This document shows, piece by piece, positions 41,394 through 48,599 of a DNA stretch of 64,000 bases (the stretch's first letter is position 1; every line of letters starts with the position of its first letter). The notes beneath the pieces were generated by a model. The model saw nothing but the letters and a program-made list of their open reading frames with translations. It searched no databases and was not told the origin of the DNA. Made by a program: the position numbers and the translations under genes. Source of the DNA: Bacillota bacterium (GTDB taxonomy: Bacteria > Bacillota > Clostridia > Christensenellales > Aristaeellaceae); NCBI GenBank assembly GCA_023421395.1, contig JAEZTL010000054.1:34019-98018 (forward strand), in the 5' to 3' direction.

Positions 41394-42875
41394 TCAGAGG
41401 TTCCGGTTCGCCCCATACAGCGCGCGGTAATGGCGGAAGCATTCGTCGTAGGCCGCACGGCGCACCGGTTCGGGCTCGTAGACGCCCTCGGTCCGGACGA
41501 GTGCCGCCGCGCCCCGGGCGAGGTTTTCAAACGCGCCGCAAGCGACGCCGGTCATGAGTATGCTGCCGAGGATGCCCGCCTCGCTGTCGCCCAGCGACAC
41601 AATCGGAAGCCCCAGCACGTCCGCCTTGATCTGGAGCCACTTTGCGCTTCTGGCCCCGCCGCCGGTGGCGTGGAGCCGCGTGATTGCAATGCCCGCTTCC
41701 CGAAGTTTTTCCAGATTCACGCGCATTTCGTAAGCCACGCCCTCCAGCACCGCCTTGTACACGTCCGACAGGGAGTGCTCGATGGTGAGCCCAGAGATTA
41801 CGCCCTTCGCGCCCGGGTCCATGTAGGGCGTGCCCGCCCCGGCGAAGTGGGGCAGCACATAAATCCCGGTGGGGCCCTCCCCCATGCCGCGCTCAAGCGC
41901 CTGATAAACGGATTCGCCCTTTTCAGCGGCCTCCGCGCGGGCGTTCCCCGCAAGGTGGTCGACAAACCACTTGACCAGCGCGCCGCCGGTGAAGAAAAAA
42001 GCATAGGTGGCGTAGAGTCCCTCCAAGGCGAAGGGCACCATGGCGTAGCCGCCCCCGTACATCACTCCGGGGTTGACGATCCCCGGGAAGACCGGCGTCA
42101 CGCATTGGGTCGTGCCCGCACCGTCCACCGCCACGCCGGGCGAGAACACGCCCGAACCCACCGCCGCCGCCACCTGATCGTGGCAGCAGGACACCACCAC
42201 CGCATCCTCCGGAAGCCCCAGTTCTGCGCGCAGATCCGCCCGCACCTTTCCCGCCACAGTACCGGAGGGCACAGGCCGGGACAGAAGCGCCGGATCGATC
42301 CCGGCGCAGTCCAGCATTTCACGGCTCCAGTCCATTGTGCGGATGTCCAGCGCCATGGTTCTCGAGGCCAGCGATCGGTCGATCTGCCGCACGCCGGTGA
42401 GCCTAAACACCACGTAGTCCTGCATCAGGAGGATGGCTCGGACTTTTGCCCAGACCTCGGGCCGCCGCCGCCGGACCCAGATCAGCTTTGGCAGGCTGTA
42501 CATGGCGTGAGGCGTGAGGCCGGTGATCTCCGCCACGCGCCGCTCACCCATTGTCTCCGTGATCTCCGCACACTCCGCGATGCCTCTCGGGTCGGTGTAG
42601 AGCATAGCGTCCATCAGCGGCTGATCCCGCTCGTCCAATAGTGTAAAGCTCTCCCCGAAGGAACTGACGCCCACGCCGCGAATGTCTTTAACGGCGGCGG
42701 CGGCCTCCCGCACGATCTCCTTCACCGACTGCCAGATGGCCCGGGGGTCCACTTCGTGCTCCGAGCGGGAGCGCAGCGCGGGGTATTCCCGGTAGGCATG
42801 AAAGCGCGCGCCGCCTTCATCATAGACCGCGATCTTGCAGCTGGTGGTGCCGATATCGATGCCCGCGATGGCCAT
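41394..42875 (-). CDS. FGGY-family carbohydrate kinase
   Basis: 493-aa ATP-dependent sugar kinase. N-terminal GIDIGTTSCKIAVYDEGG is the phosphate-1 motif; GVGVSSFGESFTLLDERDQPL, CCHDQVAAAVGSGV and VDGAGTTQ (phosphate-2) follow, and GGGARSAKWLQIKADVLGLPI is the adenosine motif. Family members phosphorylate xylulose, fuculose, gluconate or similar sugars; the isomerase encoded 85 bases upstream on the same strand suggests the ketose product of that enzyme, for example fuculose (inference). The start at 42875 has AAAAGGAGG seven bases ahead. No aldolase gene accompanies the pair. Confidence 0.88.
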   Translation of the reverse strand: MAIAGIDIGTTSCKIAVYDEGGARFHAYREYPALRSRSEHEVDPRAIWQSVKEIVREAAAAVKDIRGVGVSSFGESFTLLDERDQPLMDAMLYTDPRGIAECAEITETMGERRVAEITGLTPHAMYSLPKLIWVRRRRPEVWAKVRAILLMQDYVVFRLTGVRQIDRSLASRTMALDIRTMDWSREMLDCAGIDPALLSRPVPSGTVAGKVRADLRAELGLPEDAVVVSCCHDQVAAAVGSGVFSPGVAVDGAGTTQCVTPVFPGIVNPGVMYGGGYAMVPFALEGLYATYAFFFTGGALVKWFVDHLAGNARAEAAEKGESVYQALERGMGEGPTGIYVLPHFAGAGTPYMDPGAKGVISGLTIEHSLSDVYKAVLEGVAYEMRVNLEKLREAGIAITRLHATGGGARSAKWLQIKADVLGLPIVSLGDSEAGILGSILMTGVACGAFENLARGAAALVRTEGVYEPEPVRRAAYDECFRHYRALYGANRNL

Positions 42876-42900
42876 ACAAAGCCTCCTTTTGCAGAGAGCG

Positions 42901-42922
42901 CCGGGGGGAATCATCCCCCCGG
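42901..42922. repeat. Intercistronic hairpin between isomerase and kinase
   Basis: 9-bp stem CCGGGGGGA / TCCCCCCGG around ATCA in the 85-base gap. No T tract; possibly an mRNA-stability element. Confidence 0.6.
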
Positions 42923-42960
42923 CCCCCAATTGCCGATGAAATTTCGCCGCGGCCAGATCC

Positions 42961-44361
42961 TCAGAGAATGGTCGTTTCGTACTTCAGATAGGTCTTAAAG
43001 GCTTCTTCCATAGCGGTCAGCACATGGCCCTCGGTGAGCGTGGTGTGGTGGCGGAAGCCGCTGCGACCCATAAAGATCAGCTTCTTCTGAAGGCCCTCGA
43101 TCTTCGCGACGCCGGCGCAGCCGAAGTACTCCTTCTCGATGGGGTCGGCCGTGATCTCGCCGGTCCCCGCGTAGGCAAAGATCTTGCCGTCCATCGTAGC
43201 GGCGGAGGCGTAGGTCACCGGCATGGGCTTGATGCGGCCCTCGTTGACACCCCAGCCCTGGTCCGGGTGAGTGCCCTTGGCAAACATCTTATGCACCGCG
43301 ACGGTGCCCGGCTCCACCATCAGCGCCCTGGCCACCGGGCCGCAATGGAACAGGATGCACTTGTCCGGATCATCGCCGTAGTTGTTGTTCCAATCCAGGC
43401 AGGCCGAGGGCGCGCCGGAGGCGGACTCCAGCGCCCGCATGGTGACCACGTTGGCCACGTCCATCTCACAGGAGGCGGCGATGCCCTTGTCGTTGAGCGC
43501 ACCGAGCAGCGTGCAGGGCGCGACGCCCAGCTGCTGGTGCATCTCGTTCCAGCAGCGGATGGACACGGTGTCGAAGCGATATTCGCGGATCATGTCCTCG
43601 ATGGCGACGGCCATGCGGGCGATGGTGTCAAACCGCTCGTCGGGCGCCTTGGAGAAGTCCGCGTAGGCCCGCAGCTCGTCCTTTTTCACGGCCAGCTCGT
43701 CCCGGCCCGGCTTCATGTTCCGGATGCGGGCGAAGAGCTCGGACAGGTCGTGGGTCTCCACGGTAATGCCATACTTTTCCAGCGCCAGTTCGTCAAAGCG
43801 CACGGTCTTGAAGGCGGTGGTGCGGGCGCCGATGGCGCCGATTACGTACCTGCGGCAGCGCTTGACCACATTGCACACCGCCGCGAAGTCGCGCAGGTTC
43901 TGCTGGAAGGCTTCCGACAGCGGGTGAACCACGTGGGGCTCGAACACGGTGTAGCGGATGCCGTACTGGTTGAACATGTCCTCGATGGAAAACTTGCCGC
44001 AGAAGGAGTCCCGGCGGCTGTCAAAATCCATCTTGCCGATTTCATCCGGATAGGCTTGGATGAAGATGGGCACGTTGGCGTCCCGCAGCGCCGGCACCGC
44101 GCCGTTCTCGTCGCCGAAGTTGGGCAGGCACAGGATCACGCCGTCAAACTGCCCTTCGTGCTCCTTGAGAAATTTCGCGTACCTGCGGCCTTCCTCGGCG
44201 GTTTCGATGGCGCCGTTCTTGGTCGCGCCGGGATCCATCGCGATCCAGCCATGACCCGCCCGCTCCACCGCACGGGTCATTTCCTCCCGCGCGCCGGCAA
44301 TCAAAGACTCCGGAAAAAAACCACGGTTGGCGAAGTACAGCGCAAATACCATTTTATCCAT
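42961..44361 (-). CDS. L-fucose/L-arabinose isomerase family protein
   Basis: 466-aa protein of the fucose-isomerase-like family that converts an aldose to a ketose with a divalent metal. Recognisable parts: VILCLPNFGDENGAVPAL (N-terminal domain), RCWNEMHQQLGVAPCTLLG with the acidic active-site region, CEMDVANVVTMRALE (E and D metal ligands) and FHCGPVARALM with the His ligand. Natural substrate is not fixed by sequence; with the FGGY kinase downstream a deoxy-hexose or pentose pathway is likely. The start at 44361 (MDKMVFALYFANRG) has GGAAGGGG ahead. The promoter region (44399-44431) has an inverted repeat over the -10, suggesting repression. Confidence 0.82.
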   Translation of the reverse strand: MDKMVFALYFANRGFFPESLIAGAREEMTRAVERAGHGWIAMDPGATKNGAIETAEEGRRYAKFLKEHEGQFDGVILCLPNFGDENGAVPALRDANVPIFIQAYPDEIGKMDFDSRRDSFCGKFSIEDMFNQYGIRYTVFEPHVVHPLSEAFQQNLRDFAAVCNVVKRCRRYVIGAIGARTTAFKTVRFDELALEKYGITVETHDLSELFARIRNMKPGRDELAVKKDELRAYADFSKAPDERFDTIARMAVAIEDMIREYRFDTVSIRCWNEMHQQLGVAPCTLLGALNDKGIAASCEMDVANVVTMRALESASGAPSACLDWNNNYGDDPDKCILFHCGPVARALMVEPGTVAVHKMFAKGTHPDQGWGVNEGRIKPMPVTYASAATMDGKIFAYAGTGEITADPIEKEYFGCAGVAKIEGLQKKLIFMGRSGFRHHTTLTEGHVLTAMEEAFKTYLKYETTIL

Positions 44362-44382
44362 GTGCGTGCCCCTTCCTATCGA

Positions 44383-44390
44383 TAACGTTA
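44383..44390. promoter_or_regulatory. TAACGTTA palindrome in the isomerase leader
   Basis: An 8-base palindrome with an AACGTT core, 22 bases before the isomerase start and just downstream of the expected transcript start. Its core matches the AAACGTTT palindrome in the Gfo/Idh promoter (34869-34876). Possible site for a LacI-type regulator. Confidence 0.4.
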
Positions 44391-44398
44391 ATATGCAA

Positions 44399-44431
44399 GC
44401 ACATAATACACCTATGTGCACAAAATGTCAA
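44399..44431 (-). promoter_or_regulatory. Promoter of the isomerase-kinase operon with overlapping operator
   Basis: On the minus strand TTGACA (44431-44426), 17-base spacer, TATTAT (44408-44403). The inverted repeat GCACATA - 7 bases - TATGTGC (44399-44419) lies over the -10 and part of the spacer, a typical repressor position. The -35 overlaps the stop codon of mscS. Confidence 0.78.
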
Positions 44432-45246
44432 GGCTGTGTGCCGGAATTGTGAAGCTCCACTTCGTATCTGCGCCCAGGCATGCGGATGCCCGCGCGCTGA
44501 AACGAGCGCCAGATGCGCTCGTTTGCATCGTAGAGCATGTCCCAGTAATCCGGGTTGAGCACCCAGACTTTGGCCACGTAGTTGACGCCCTCGGCATACC
44601 CGCTGATCCGGACGACGGGCGCCGGGTCGGGCAGTACGCGCGGATCGTCAAAGGCCTCGAGGATCAGCGCCCTGACGCGGTCCGGGTCGGCGTCGAAGGC
44701 GGTGGTAAAGTTCATGTCCAGGCGTCGCTTGCGGCTTCTGGAGTAGTTGATGATCTGGCCGGAGGAAAGCGTGCCGTTGGGCACGAACACAATTTTGTCG
44801 TCCACGGTGGCCAGCCGTGTATAGATGAGGCCGATATCGTTGACCGTGCCTTCCGCCGTGCCGGCGGTGACGTAATCGCCCACGATGAACGGCTTGGTGG
44901 TCAGGATCAGAAGGCCGCCCAGGAGGTTCATCAGCGTATTCTGCACCGACAGCGAAACCGCGAGACCCACCACACCCAGCAGCGCCACCAGCGACGTGAC
45001 CGGAATTCCTATCAAATCCGCCACGATCAACGCGGTGACGGTGTAGAGCAGCACATGCAGCGCTGACTTGACGAACGTATGCAGCGAGCGCTCGACGCGG
45101 ATGCGGTCCAGCGCCCGGTCGGCGTACTTGACCACGAATCGCACCAGAAGGGCGCACACAACCAGCGCGGCCGCCGCCTGTACGAGGCGGCCGACGGTAA
45201 GGGTGCCGATGGAGGCCGAAAGGAGGCCGTTTAACTGTTCAGGCAC
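44428..45246 (-). CDS. mscS: Small mechanosensitive channel, MscS family
   Basis: 272-aa membrane channel that opens on hypo-osmotic shock. Three membrane helices: the pore-lining TM3 is VALLGVVGLAVSLSVQNTLMNLLGGLLI, with the small-residue spacing of MscS, followed by the beta domain (PFIVGDYVTAGTAEGTVNDIGLIYT, IVFVPNGTLSSGQIINYS) and the C-terminal alpha/beta domain. The start is GTG at 45246 with GGAG eight bases ahead; an upstream open frame is a shadow of the previous gene. It lies 14 bases after the aminotransferase gene and is the last gene of that operon. Confidence 0.92.
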   Translation of the reverse strand: MPEQLNGLLSASIGTLTVGRLVQAAAALVVCALLVRFVVKYADRALDRIRVERSLHTFVKSALHVLLYTVTALIVADLIGIPVTSLVALLGVVGLAVSLSVQNTLMNLLGGLLILTTKPFIVGDYVTAGTAEGTVNDIGLIYTRLATVDDKIVFVPNGTLSSGQIINYSRSRKRRLDMNFTTAFDADPDRVRALILEAFDDPRVLPDPAPVVRISGYAEGVNYVAKVWVLNPDYWDMLYDANERIWRSFQRAGIRMPGRRYEVELHNSGTQP

Positions 45247-45260
45247 GTTCCCTTCTCCGT

Positions 45261-46499
45261 TTACAGCGCTTCGAAGGCCTCGCCGGCGATCTCGATGGTC
45301 TCGGCAATGTCCTCGTCCGACAGCGCGTAGTTGATGAAGTGGTTGTGGTGGTTGGTGAGAAACGCGCCGCGCTTCACCATTTCGGCGATCCACCGCTGGT
45401 GCAGCATCAGCGAATCGTCGTCCGCCAGGCGCAGATAGAAGAGCGACGGCGCGCCGGAGGCGATGAGCTTGTGGCCGTGTTTTTCGGCCTGAGCCACCAG
45501 GCCGTCGGTCAGCTTTTTGCCCTTTTCATTGAGGATGCTGGGCAGGTCCAGCGCTTTCATCTTCCGGATGCAGGCGATGCCCGCGGCGAAGGGCACGGCG
45601 CTCATCCAGTAGCTTCCGGTGTAGGAGAGGCTGGAGACGGCGTTCCGGAACGCCTCTTTGCCGCACAGCGCCGACACGTTGTAACCGTTGGCGATGGCCT
45701 TGCAAAAGCAGATCAGGTCCGCCTCGAAGCCGAAATAATGGTCGCTTCCGGCGACGTCCAGCCGGAAGCCGGCGCGCACGTCGTCGATGATGAGCAGCGC
45801 GCCCGTCTCGTCGCACATTTTCCGCACCGCAGCCCAGAAGCCCTCGGCGGGCATCTGGTTGTCCATGAAGTTGCCGTGCATGTAAGGCTGAGAGATCACC
45901 GCGGCGATCTGGCCCTTGTTCTTCTCAAAGGTTTCCCTGAGGGCCTCCAGGTCGTTCCACGGCACGTAGAGGTTGTTGGCAACGTCCTCCTCGAGGACGC
46001 CGGGATAGTCCACCTTCTGAGTCCAGGGGGCGACGCCGTGATAGTATCCTTTAAAAAATACGATCTTCTTGCGGCGGGTATGGGCGCGGGCGGTCATGAT
46101 GGCGGCCGTGGTCACATCTCCGCCGTTTTTCGCGAAAAACGCCCAGTCCGCGGAGGCGACGGTGTCCACCAGAAGCTCTGCGAAGTCCACAATCAGCGCG
46201 GGCGGCGCGGTCACGCAGTCGGCGACGGCCAGCTGCCGCTTCGTGGCCTCGTCCACGTCCGGATCGCCGTAGCCCAGGATGTTGGGGCCGTAGGCGCACA
46301 TGTAGTCGATGAAGCGGTTGCCGTCCAAATCCCAAAAGTAGGTGCCCTGGGCGCGGCTGGAGAACTGTGGAAACGCGGAGGGCGGAATGTGGCAGCCCTC
46401 CGCCGGGCCCTGATGGCCGTACAGGCCCGACGGGATCACCTGAATCGCGCGCTCGAACATGGCGCGCGTCTTTTCATAGCTGTACACGGGATGCTTCAT
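45261..46499 (-). CDS. Class III PLP-dependent aminotransferase (GSA-aminomutase-like)
   Basis: 412-aa pyridoxal-phosphate enzyme. N-terminal VIPSGLYGHQGPAEG and YFWDLDGNRFIDYMCAYGPNILGYGDPDV are typical of glutamate-1-semialdehyde aminomutase and its relatives; the cofactor aspartate is in LLIIDDVRAGFRLD and the Schiff-base lysine in ICFCKAIANGYNVSALCG. No hem genes are adjacent, so it is more likely an amine or amino-acid transaminase than HemL. GGAGG lies ahead of the ATG. It is in an operon, 10 bases after the SCP2-like gene and 14 before mscS. Confidence 0.85.
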   Translation of the reverse strand: MKHPVYSYEKTRAMFERAIQVIPSGLYGHQGPAEGCHIPPSAFPQFSSRAQGTYFWDLDGNRFIDYMCAYGPNILGYGDPDVDEATKRQLAVADCVTAPPALIVDFAELLVDTVASADWAFFAKNGGDVTTAAIMTARAHTRRKKIVFFKGYYHGVAPWTQKVDYPGVLEEDVANNLYVPWNDLEALRETFEKNKGQIAAVISQPYMHGNFMDNQMPAEGFWAAVRKMCDETGALLIIDDVRAGFRLDVAGSDHYFGFEADLICFCKAIANGYNVSALCGKEAFRNAVSSLSYTGSYWMSAVPFAAGIACIRKMKALDLPSILNEKGKKLTDGLVAQAEKHGHKLIASGAPSLFYLRLADDDSLMLHQRWIAEMVKRGAFLTNHHNHFINYALSDEDIAETIEIAGEAFEAL

Positions 46500-46509
46500 G
46501 CTGCGCCTC

Positions 46510-47265
46510 CTACGAAAGATAGACCGCCACGCGGTCCATGATGCGGTTGACGTTGTCGATCATCGAAATCATGCCGCGCATCTCGATCTCACCCCGGCCG
46601 ATGCAGGCGACCGCGTTGACCTGGCCGTCGAAGAGCTGGCGGGCCAGCCTGAGGCTGGTGAACCGCATGACGGCGCGAGGGCTTTCGGGCGCTTCGAAGA
46701 CGGCGGTCAGCGCGTGATCCTTCGCCCGCAGCGTCGCGGCGGGTCCGTCCGCGATGGAGAGTTCGATATCGCCGTCCACGATGCTCGAAGCACTGAACAT
46801 GCCGATCTTGTCGTGGTTTGCGATCTGCGCCACCGACTGGGCGATCACGCGGAACATGAGTTCCGTGCTGACGGCGAAAAAACGCTCGTCCTCAAGATCC
46901 TCCGGCTTGGCCTTCAGGTATTTGGTCAGGAGATCCGTGAGCTTGGTAAAACGGCGCAGCAGGAAGAAAACGTGGTTCAGGCCCTTCCACGGGATGGGCG
47001 TGACGGTGCCCGCGATCATGCCGTTGAACTTCTCCGGCGTGGAAAAGGCGAGGCGCATGTCGCAGTTCTCCGCGCCGTCCTCCATGTGGCATCCGCCGTT
47101 TTCAAACGCGAGGGTGACCGCCGGGCCGCCCTTTACGCGGAAGCCAAGCCGCAGCGGCTTTTTAAGCCGCACGATGTCGGCGGCCGCCGGGTCCAGTTCG
47201 CACAGTCTGGGCAGCGCGCCCAGCACTCCATACAGGTTGACGTAAGCAAGCGTCGTCTGATCCAT
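46510..47265 (-). CDS. SCP2 sterol-transfer-like protein
   Basis: 251-aa soluble protein with two probable SCP2-like (lipid-binding, alpha/beta) halves: PLRLGFRVKGGPAVTLAFENGGCHM and CDMRLAFSTPEKFNGMIAGTVTP in the first, and GDIELSIADGPAATLRAKDHALTAV with MRFTSLRLARQLFDGQV in the second. The pattern of a Gly-turn-Gly hairpin followed by 'xxxxsxxxFxxmxxG' is that of the SCP-2 family; I am only moderately sure. It is first in the operon with the class III aminotransferase and mscS. AAGGCGG lies ahead of the ATG. Promoter at 47314-47342. Confidence 0.6.
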   Translation of the reverse strand: MDQTTLAYVNLYGVLGALPRLCELDPAAADIVRLKKPLRLGFRVKGGPAVTLAFENGGCHMEDGAENCDMRLAFSTPEKFNGMIAGTVTPIPWKGLNHVFFLLRRFTKLTDLLTKYLKAKPEDLEDERFFAVSTELMFRVIAQSVAQIANHDKIGMFSASSIVDGDIELSIADGPAATLRAKDHALTAVFEAPESPRAVMRFTSLRLARQLFDGQVNAVACIGRGEIEMRGMISMIDNVNRIMDRVAVYLS

Positions 47266-47313
47266 CGCGCATGACCGCCTTACGTAGTATTTCCGCGCGC
47301 GCGGTTATGGTTC

Positions 47314-47342
47314 ATTATACCGTTCCCGGCGCGCGTTTGCAA
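47314..47342 (-). promoter_or_regulatory. Sigma-A promoter of the SCP2-aminotransferase-mscS operon
   Basis: On the minus strand TTGCAA (47342-47337), 17-base spacer, TATAAT (47319-47314). Confidence 0.8.
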
Positions 47343-47346
47343 GCAT

Positions 47347-47400
47347 ATGGAAGGGCCGCCGCGCGGAGAAATCCTCCCGCACCCGGCGGCCCCCTTCCAT
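47347..47400 (-). terminator. Long imperfect hairpin after GH3 copy 2
   Basis: ATGGAAGGGCCGCCG (47347-47361) pairs with CGGCGGCCCCCTTCCAT (47384-47400) except for a two-base bulge; 22-base loop. No T tract. It separates the GH3 gene from the promoter of the next operon. Confidence 0.5.
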
Positions 47401-47412
47401 GCGAGCCGTTTT

Positions 47413-48495
47413 TCAGATCAGACCCAGCTGCTGTTTCCATTTCAGGATGCGCCGGACGGACTGATCGATGCGCGCTTCCCGGACGCGCCCGCTCTGCACC
47501 GCCGCGTACACCGCCCGCGCACAGGTCTTGAGATCGCCGGTGATCAGCATGTCGTTGCCCGCCTCGACGGCCAGGACCGCCGCCTCCGCCTGTCCGTAGG
47601 CCCCGGTGATGGCGCCCATGGCCAGATCGTCGGTCATGACGACGCCGTCAAAGCCCAGGCCCCGAAGCGCCCTGTGAACCGCGGGGGACAGCGACGCGGG
47701 AAGCTTCGCGTCCAGGGCTTTTACGATGTTGTGGCTCACAAGTACCGCCTGCGCGCCCGCCTTAATGCCCGCCTTGAAGGGCAGGTAGTCCCGGTTTTCG
47801 AAGGCCGAGAGCGGCCGGTCGTCCGTCTCGATGCCCGTGTGGGTGTCGCCGTTGTCGCCGTAGCCGGGAAAGTGTTTGAGCACCGCGCCCAGTCCCGCTT
47901 TCCGGCTCTCCCTGACCACCGCGGTCACATATTTGCTCGTAAGCGCCGCGTCGGTGCCGAAGGAGCGGCCGTAGATGAAGGATTTCGCGCTGGCGGGCAG
48001 GTCCGCCACCGGCGCCAGGTTCACGTTGACGCCCAGCGGTTTCAAAAGCTTCGCCTTTTCCTGAGCGTCCTCCCGGATCCCCGCCCATCCGCCGGCCTTA
48101 AAGACCGCCTGGGGCGATGGGAATTTGGCGGAGCGGAACGCCTTGAAGCGGCTGACTCGGGTAACGGTGCCGCCCTCCTCGTCCACCGCGATCAGCATGG
48201 GAACCTTGGACGCCTTCTGGTACCCTTCGATTGTCTTTTTCACGCTCGCGGGCGTCTCTCCCTGAAAACTGGACGCGAACAGCACATAGCCGCCGGGATG
48301 GTAGGCCTTGGCCGCCGCCGCGGCGTCCGCCGGGCAGTCCGCCAGGAACAGCTGGCCTATTTTTTCCTTCAGCGTCATATCCTTCAGAATTTTTTCAACT
48401 TTATCGCCTTCCGCAGAACCGGCCGCGCCGGACAGCATGAGGCAAAGCATCAGCACGAGGCCGAGGGCGGAGCACCTGATCACGCGCACGGGCAT
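47413..48495 (-). CDS. Secreted glycoside hydrolase family 3 (NagZ-like), copy 2
   Basis: 360-aa paralogue of 38415-39659. A signal peptide (MPVRVIRCSALGLVLMLCLM) is followed by the GH3 barrel with MTLKEKIGQLFLADCP, VDEEGGTVTRV, KHFPGYGDNGDTHTG (His-Asp acid/base loop) and VVMTDDLAMGAI with the nucleophile. It lacks the Thr/Pro-rich tail of copy 1 and so is probably released. Likely cuts terminal N-acetylglucosamine from wall fragments or host glycans (family inference). The start at 48495 has AAAGGAG three to four bases ahead. Its promoter (48544-48573) is nested in the terminator of the upstream ABC-F gene. Confidence 0.87.
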   Translation of the reverse strand: MPVRVIRCSALGLVLMLCLMLSGAAGSAEGDKVEKILKDMTLKEKIGQLFLADCPADAAAAAKAYHPGGYVLFASSFQGETPASVKKTIEGYQKASKVPMLIAVDEEGGTVTRVSRFKAFRSAKFPSPQAVFKAGGWAGIREDAQEKAKLLKPLGVNVNLAPVADLPASAKSFIYGRSFGTDAALTSKYVTAVVRESRKAGLGAVLKHFPGYGDNGDTHTGIETDDRPLSAFENRDYLPFKAGIKAGAQAVLVSHNIVKALDAKLPASLSPAVHRALRGLGFDGVVMTDDLAMGAITGAYGQAEAAVLAVEAGNDMLITGDLKTCARAVYAAVQSGRVREARIDQSVRRILKWKQQLGLI

Positions 48496-48543
48496 TACTC
48501 CTTTCAGGATAACACACTCTCTTTGTGTAATTTCACCGCTTTT

Positions 48544-48573
48544 ATTATAGAAAAGCGCCCGGTCGGAAGTCAA
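48544..48573 (-). promoter_or_regulatory. Promoter of GH3 copy 2, nested in the ABC-F terminator
   Basis: On the minus strand TTGACT (48573-48568), 18-base spacer, TATAAT (48549-48544). The -35 falls in the loop and arm of the ABC-F terminator hairpin. Confidence 0.7.
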
Positions 48574-48580
48574 CCGGGCG
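48551..48580 (-). terminator. Intrinsic terminator of the ABC-F gene
   Basis: 8-bp stem CGCCCGGT (48556-48563) / ACCGGGCG (48573-48580), 9-base loop. On the minus strand it is followed by CTTTTC; on the plus strand by TTTTT, so it could also work in the other direction. It lies 19 bases after the ABC-F stop. Confidence 0.78.
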
Positions 48581-48599
48581 TTTTTGCCAGCGCAAGTCT

